Part shown: piece after piece, positions 59,972 through 64,000 of the stretch | Position numbering within the stretch: the first letter of the stretch is position 1 | Layout of the letters: each line of letters opens with the position of its first letter | Source: JAZKHT01 sp040385245 | Lineage (GTDB): Bacteria > Pseudomonadota > Alphaproteobacteria > Rhodobacterales > Rhodobacteraceae | Assembly: GCA_040385245.1 (NCBI GenBank) | Contig: JAZKHT010000007.1 | Location: 372,001 to 436,000, forward strand | Reading direction: 5' to 3' | DNA: 64,000 nucleotides | Notes under the pieces: generated by a model | Told to the model about the DNA's origin: nothing | Seen by the model: only the letters and a program-made list of their open reading frames with translations | The model's database searches: none | Translations under genes and position numbers: made by a program

Positions 59972-60525
59972 TGGGAAATCCGTTCAACCGTCAGGTTGCC
60001 ATTGGTGAAAACGCAAATTTCAGCGGCGATGGCCATGGCGCGGCGGGCCACATCTTCGGCGGGCAGGTCGGTGGTCATCAGCCCGCGTGCGGCGGCAAGC
60101 GCGAAGTTGCCGCCCGACCCGATGGCTGCCACGTCATTTTCGGGTTCCAGCACATCACCGGCGCCCGTGATCACGAACAGATCCTTGCCGTCGGTGACGA
60201 TCAACATCGCCTCAAGATTGCGCAAATACTTGTCCAACCGCCAGTCTTTGGCCAGTTCGACACAGCCGCGCGCCAACTGACCGGGGTTTGCCTCAAGCTT
60301 CTTCTCCAGCCGTTCCAGCAGGGTAAAGGCATCAGCGGTTGATCCGGCAAAACCTGCCACGACGTCGCGGCCTCCGGGGGACAGGCGGCGCACCTTGCGG
60401 GCGGTGCCTTTGATGACCGTGTTGCCAAGCGAAACCTGACCGTCGCCCGCCACCACAACCTCGCCCCCGCGCCGAACAGCAAGGATCGTCGTCCCGTGCC
60501 AGCCGGGGAATTTTTCGTCAGCCAT
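59968..60525 (-). CDS. hslV: HslV, peptidase subunit of the HslVU protease
   Basis: 185 residues. The catalytic threonine follows a short leader: MADEKFPGWHGTTILAVRRGG, so the first eleven residues must be removed to expose TT. The proteasome-like core includes GDGQVSLGNTV and AAIGSGGNFALAAARGL. The frame extends further upstream; the ATG at 60525 matches other alphaproteobacterial HslV. A heat-shock-type promoter is predicted just upstream. Confidence 0.96.
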   Translation of the reverse strand: MADEKFPGWHGTTILAVRRGGEVVVAGDGQVSLGNTVIKGTARKVRRLSPGGRDVVAGFAGSTADAFTLLERLEKKLEANPGQLARGCVELAKDWRLDKYLRNLEAMLIVTDGKDLFVITGAGDVLEPENDVAAIGSGGNFALAAARGLMTTDLPAEDVARRAMAIAAEICVFTNGNLTVERISQ

Positions 60526-60548
60526 AATCAAACTCCACTTGCGGTCTG

Positions 60549-60579
60549 TTATATGGCGGGGGTGGGGGCGCAGCACAAG
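60549..60579 (-). promoter_or_regulatory. Candidate sigma-32 (RpoH) promoter for hslVU
   Basis: CTTGTG (minus strand, 60579-60574) and CCATATAA (60556-60549) are 17 bases apart, close to the alphaproteobacterial RpoH pattern CTTGAA-N17-CCATnTA, and about 24 bases before the hslV ATG. Confidence 0.65.
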
Positions 60580-60603
60580 CGGGCGCCTGTTGGGAAGGTG
60601 CAC

Positions 60604-61497
60604 GTGACGATTTTGCATGTCTATCTGCCAAGCCCGATGCGCCAGCATGCCGAAGCGGGACAGGTCAACATTTTCAACCGCATCGCGGCGGCGGTCGCCC
60701 CCGCCGGGTGGCGGCTGGCGTTTCATTGCGATGGGCAGGGCGAATTGGAGGCGGCGCAGGGGTACTGTCTGTTTCACATGACGGAACCGCGTCGCGCCGG
60801 CACGCTGTGTATCCGCCGAGCGTATCACTACCCCTTCTGGCAGGTCGAGGATACGAACGAACGCTGGCGTTTTGACGTGGCCCGCGCAACGTTCAACCCT
60901 TGGGACATTGACCCTGTCGCAGCGCGGGCGTTTGCCCGCCGGTGGCGGGACAAGCTGATCGGCACAGCACCTGCGACGCGCGACGGGTTCATCTTCATGC
61001 CGCTACAGGGGCGGCTGGCCGAACATCGGTCATTTCAATCCGCGTCGCCCCTTGCGATGATCGTGGCGACCCTCGCCGCCGATCCAATCCGCCCGATCCG
61101 CGCCACGCTGCACCCGAACGAGGGGTACAGCGACGCGGACCGTGCCGCCTTGGCCGACCTGTCCCGCCGGTTTCCCCGGTTTCAGGTGATCAATGGCGAC
61201 AGCATGGCGCTGCTGCTGGCCTGCGATTACGTCGTTACGCAGAATTCGTCGATGGCGATGACTGGCTTTTTTGCCGAGAAACCCAGCGTCACGTTCGCGG
61301 GCATCGATTTTCACCACATCACCGGATCGGTGCCGCGCGATGGATTGGATTTGGCCTTTGCCCACGCCAAAGGGGCGAACCCAGACTTTGCGGCCTATCT
61401 TTTCTGGTTTTTTCGCCAGAACACCGTCAACGGCGGCGCGTCTGATGCCGAAGACCGAATTCTGGCGCGGTTCCGGCGGTTCGGCTGGCCGCTGTAA
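60604..61497 (+). CDS. Capsule-biosynthesis-like hypothetical protein
   Basis: 297 residues. The C-terminal half (residues about 130-270) looks like capsular-polysaccharide biosynthesis (KpsC/Capsule_synth-like) proteins: ATLHPNEGYSDADRAAL, then LLLACDYVVTQNSSMAMTGFFAEKPSVTF, where a glycan transferase nucleotide site would be. No firm family assignment. The start is a GTG at 60604 with GGAAGG upstream. It is divergent from hslVU and convergent to trxA. Confidence 0.75.
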   Translation: MTILHVYLPSPMRQHAEAGQVNIFNRIAAAVAPAGWRLAFHCDGQGELEAAQGYCLFHMTEPRRAGTLCIRRAYHYPFWQVEDTNERWRFDVARATFNPWDIDPVAARAFARRWRDKLIGTAPATRDGFIFMPLQGRLAEHRSFQSASPLAMIVATLAADPIRPIRATLHPNEGYSDADRAALADLSRRFPRFQVINGDSMALLLACDYVVTQNSSMAMTGFFAEKPSVTFAGIDFHHITGSVPRDGLDLAFAHAKGANPDFAAYLFWFFRQNTVNGGASDAEDRILARFRRFGWPL

Positions 61498-61545
61498 CAC
61501 AAAGGGCGGCCCCTGGACCGCCCCCATACACCGAAAAAGACGTGT

Positions 61546-61872
61546 TCAGATTGCCGACTGGATCCAGCTTGCCAGTGCGGCCTTGGGGGCTGCACCAACC
61601 TTGTTCGACACGACCTGACCATCCTTGAACAGGAACAGCGCCGGAATACCGCGTACGCCCAGCTGGGCCGGGCTGTCCGGGTTTTCGTCCACGTTCACTT
61701 TGACGATCTTGACCTTGCCCGCATATTCCACGGCAAGCTCTTCCAGCGCCGGGCCGATCTGGCGGCAGGGGCCACACCATTCGGCCCAGAAATCCACCAC
61801 GACTGGAACGTCGGATTTGCGGACTTCGGCATCAAAGGTGGCATCGGTGACGGCGACGGTGGCGTTGCCCAT
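61546..61872 (-). CDS. trxA: Thioredoxin
   Basis: 108 residues. The active site WCGPC is at about residues 33-37, with the cis-proline in GVRGIPALFLF. It is the general disulfide reductase of the cytoplasm. The Shine-Dalgarno is CAGGAGA. It lies directly after addA on the same strand, the usual alphaproteobacterial arrangement. Confidence 0.97.
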   Translation of the reverse strand: MGNATVAVTDATFDAEVRKSDVPVVVDFWAEWCGPCRQIGPALEELAVEYAGKVKIVKVNVDENPDSPAQLGVRGIPALFLFKDGQVVSNKVGAAPKAALASWIQSAI

Positions 61873-61944
61873 CTGAATTCTCCTGAAAGGAATGTCGGTC
61901 GTCGAAGGTATGGACCATGGCCCGGAACGTCAAGGGTCCGAACA

Positions 61945-64000
61945 TCAAGGGATCGTGGCACGCAGCAATGCCGCACTCACGATATCGGGATGCAGCGGCA
62001 TCAGGCGGGGGATGGCCGTCCACAGGATTGCCGTTTCAATCACCCGTCCGGGATAGATCTGGCGCAGCGCATCGGCATAGGCGGCCATCTGGCGCAGGAT
62101 GCCATCGGGTGTCTGATCGGGCGTTGCGGGAACAACCCGGTTGGATTTGAAATCCACCGCCAGAACGTGGGTCGGGGTGATGATCAGACGGTCGATGGTG
62201 CCGTAGATGAGGCCGCTTCCCAGTGCGGCCGTGATCGGAACTTCGGCCAATGTGCCGGGCGCGAACAGATGCGCCAGCGCGGGGTCGGTCAGTACGACTG
62301 TCGCCTCGGCCAGCAAGTCCTGTCGCAAGATCGCGTCTTCCACCAGCGCCTCGGCCAACAGAGGCCAATCCGCCTGCGGGGCAGTTGGAAGCTGCTCCAG
62401 CATCAGGTGCAGCAACGTGCCGCGTGCCTTGGCGGCGGCTTCGTCAAGCCCGTCCCCCGGCAGCGCCTTTGGCCCGCCCAGATCGGACGGTGACAGCAGC
62501 ACCACATCGCGCGGGGCCACCGGTGCCGGCGTGCGCGCCCAGATGGGCAGGTCTGTCGCGATAGGCACGACCACCGGCAACGGCTGCGGGCCGGGCCAAT
62601 CGCCGAATGACAGGCGCTGTCGGCCCCGTTCTGACGGCATCGCCCCTGCCGCCTGCATCCCTTGGGCCACAAGCTGGTACCACGAATTGTCCTTGGTCGC
62701 CTCGCCCGCGCCCGCGACGATCAGCCAGGACCGCGCCCGTGTCAGCGCGACATACAGCAATCGCAGGTTTTCCGCATCGGCCTTGGCCTTGCGCGCCGCG
62801 CGGGCGGCGGTCACGGCGGCGGGGCTTTCGTCGGCGGGGGTGCGCCAGATGGCGGCGCCGTCGACGTCGTACACCTCGTCCCGGTCTTGCGGGTTGCGGT
62901 CGGCGGTGTCGGGCAGGATCACCACCGGCGCCTCAAGCCCCTTGGCACCATGCACGGTCATAACCCGGATGCGGTGCCCTTCGCTGTCCATCTGGCGCTT
63001 GACCTCTACATCGTCGGTCTCCAGCCAGATCAGGAAACCGGTCAGGCTTGGAACCTCAAGCCGTTCATAGGCAAGGGCTTGGGACAGCAACTCGTCAATG
63101 CCATCCTCTGCCTCGGGGCCCAGACGGGCCAGCAGGCGGCGGCGGCCCTCGTGGCGGGTCAGCGCGCGTTCGATCAGATCGAAGGGGCGCAGGAAATCGG
63201 CCTGATCGCGCAGGTCCTTCAGCATGTCATGCGTGGCCGGGTGATCGGCGGCATGGTCCTGAAGCGCGCGCCAAAGGTATCCTTTGCGGGGTTGCGCCAG
63301 ATCGTACAACTGCCCCTCGGACCAGCCACACAGGGGTGACCGCAGCACGGCGGCCAGTGACAGATCATCCTCGGGCGTGGCCAGAAACGACAGCAGCGCT
63401 GCCATGTCCTTGACCGCCATCTCTGCCCCCAGCTTTAGCCGGTCAGCGCCCGCGATGGGCAGGCCAGCGGCCTTGCAGGCGCGGATCACCTCGGAAAACA
63501 GGGCAGACCGGCGCTGCACCAAAATCAGCACATCGCCCGCATGCATCGGGCGGGGGCCATCGTCGGTGGGAATGCAGACCCCGGCGTCGATCATGCCGCG
63601 AATTTCGCCGGCGATATCGCGGGCAAGGCGGGCGGCGTGATGCGTATCGGTGATCAGATCAACCGGGTCTTCCCAATCATCTTCGGGCGCGCTGTCCGAT
63701 TTCGGCACCATCGGCCACAGATCGACGCGCCCCGGCATCCGGTCCTTGAACGCGATATGGCTGACCGCACCCCCCATCGCATCAGGAAAGCGGTCGCCAA
63801 AAGTCTGGTCCACCAGCCGCAGGATCGCCGGCGAGGACCGGAACGAATGTTCAAGGCTCAGGCTTTGGAACTGCCGCCCGACGGTTTCGAACCGGGTGCG
63901 GAAACTGTCTTGCTTGGCGTCAAAGGCCGCGACATCTGCGCCTTGGAACGAATAGATCGATTGCTTTTTGTCGCCCACCACAAACAGCGTACGTTCCGTA
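61945..64000 (-). CDS. addA: AddA, double-strand break repair helicase-nuclease (5' part beyond the window)
   Basis: About 685 codons are visible; the frame stays open to the right edge, so the N-terminal helicase motifs are missing. Visible are the UvrD-type LFVVGDKKQSIYSFQGAD, HSFRSSPAILRLVD, VMTVHGAKGLEAPVVILPD and LLYVALTRARSWLIVAG, then a RecB-type nuclease domain with LLHLMLEQLP, GTIDRLII and VLAVDFKSNR. With AddB it resects double-strand breaks and recognises Chi-like sites. Confidence 0.95.
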   Translation of the reverse strand, partial: TERTLFVVGDKKQSIYSFQGADVAAFDAKQDSFRTRFETVGRQFQSLSLEHSFRSSPAILRLVDQTFGDRFPDAMGGAVSHIAFKDRMPGRVDLWPMVPKSDSAPEDDWEDPVDLITDTHHAARLARDIAGEIRGMIDAGVCIPTDDGPRPMHAGDVLILVQRRSALFSEVIRACKAAGLPIAGADRLKLGAEMAVKDMAALLSFLATPEDDLSLAAVLRSPLCGWSEGQLYDLAQPRKGYLWRALQDHAADHPATHDMLKDLRDQADFLRPFDLIERALTRHEGRRRLLARLGPEAEDGIDELLSQALAYERLEVPSLTGFLIWLETDDVEVKRQMDSEGHRIRVMTVHGAKGLEAPVVILPDTADRNPQDRDEVYDVDGAAIWRTPADESPAAVTAARAARKAKADAENLRLLYVALTRARSWLIVAGAGEATKDNSWYQLVAQGMQAAGAMPSERGRQRLSFGDWPGPQPLPVVVPIATDLPIWARTPAPVAPRDVVLLSPSDLGGPKALPGDGLDEAAAKARGTLLHLMLEQLPTAPQADWPLLAEALVEDAILRQDLLAEATVVLTDPALAHLFAPGTLAEVPITAALGSGLIYGTIDRLIITPTHVLAVDFKSNRVVPATPDQTPDGILRQMAAYADALRQIYPGRVIETAILWTAIPRLMPLHPDIVSAALLRATIP

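Noticed and set aside
61504..61523. GGGCGG...CCGCCC hairpin between the capsule-like gene and trxA
   Set aside because: Only six pairs and no T tract, so not called a terminator.

Overview
The window looks like the replication-origin-proximal part of a chromosome from an alphaproteobacterium of the order Rhodobacterales (Roseobacter/Rhodobacter type). The evidence is high GC coding sequence, the run addA-trxA-hslVU ... secB-dnaQ-coaE-aroE-maf / hemJ-rho-mnmE-mnmG-rsmG-parAB, a TIM44-domain protein with FxsA and SecB, and a NavSp/NavAb-type sodium channel. The genus cannot be fixed from sequence reading alone. I saw no tRNA, rRNA, CRISPR array, transposase or integrase, and almost everything is tightly packed housekeeping sequence.

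Layout. 1-8.6 kb: the 3' end of tamB, a YihY-like membrane protein, a grxC/nitrilase/MarR operon, comF, a methyltransferase and hemH. 8.6-10.9 kb: cell-envelope genes (a 60-residue exported microprotein, two L,D-transpeptidases, a CAP-domain lipoprotein). 10.9-16.6 kb: a minus-strand overlapping operon of two ABC exporters, an RlmD-type RNA methyltransferase and a voltage-gated Na+ channel. 16.7-22.9 kb: cca, two Nudix genes, hslO, a response regulator/PP2C phosphatase with a nearby Hpt gene, and ilvA. 23-29.6 kb: argG, a sulfotransferase/aminotransferase pair, an exported MsrA, and mutS.

29.6-38.4 kb is the accessory-looking part. It holds a 2,438-residue repeat-rich autotransporter (eight FN3 domains alternating with eight Ig-like domains, four further Ig-like repeats and a C-terminal beta-barrel), a divergently transcribed phage tail-collar/MdpB-type protein, and a CRP-family regulator. 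The shared promoter region carries a perfect 8-6-8 CRP-type palindrome. It sits at the class II position (-41.5) for a -10-like box on each side. I read the three genes as one candidate surface-structure module with its own regulator.

38.5-51.3 kb: grpE-hrcA facing rph-rdgB-ridA-hemW-ybaN, then parB-parA-rsmG-mnmG-mnmE-rho-hemJ, all reading away from a gene-free region at 50.85-51.27 kb. That region has one perfect DnaA box, four single-mismatch boxes and AT-rich stretches, and I call it oriC. Two perfect parS sites lie inside the 5' coding ends of rsmG and mnmG. 51.3-64 kb: maf-aroE-coaE-dnaQ read away from oriC the other way, followed by secB, fxsA, a TIM44-like gene, mltA, a Smr gene, a DUF900-type lipoprotein hydrolase, hslVU with a plausible heat-shock promoter, a capsule-like glycan gene, trxA and the 3' part of addA.

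Many start codons were moved inward from the longest open frame, on the basis of Shine-Dalgarno spacing or overlap with a neighbour. This is noted in each entry.
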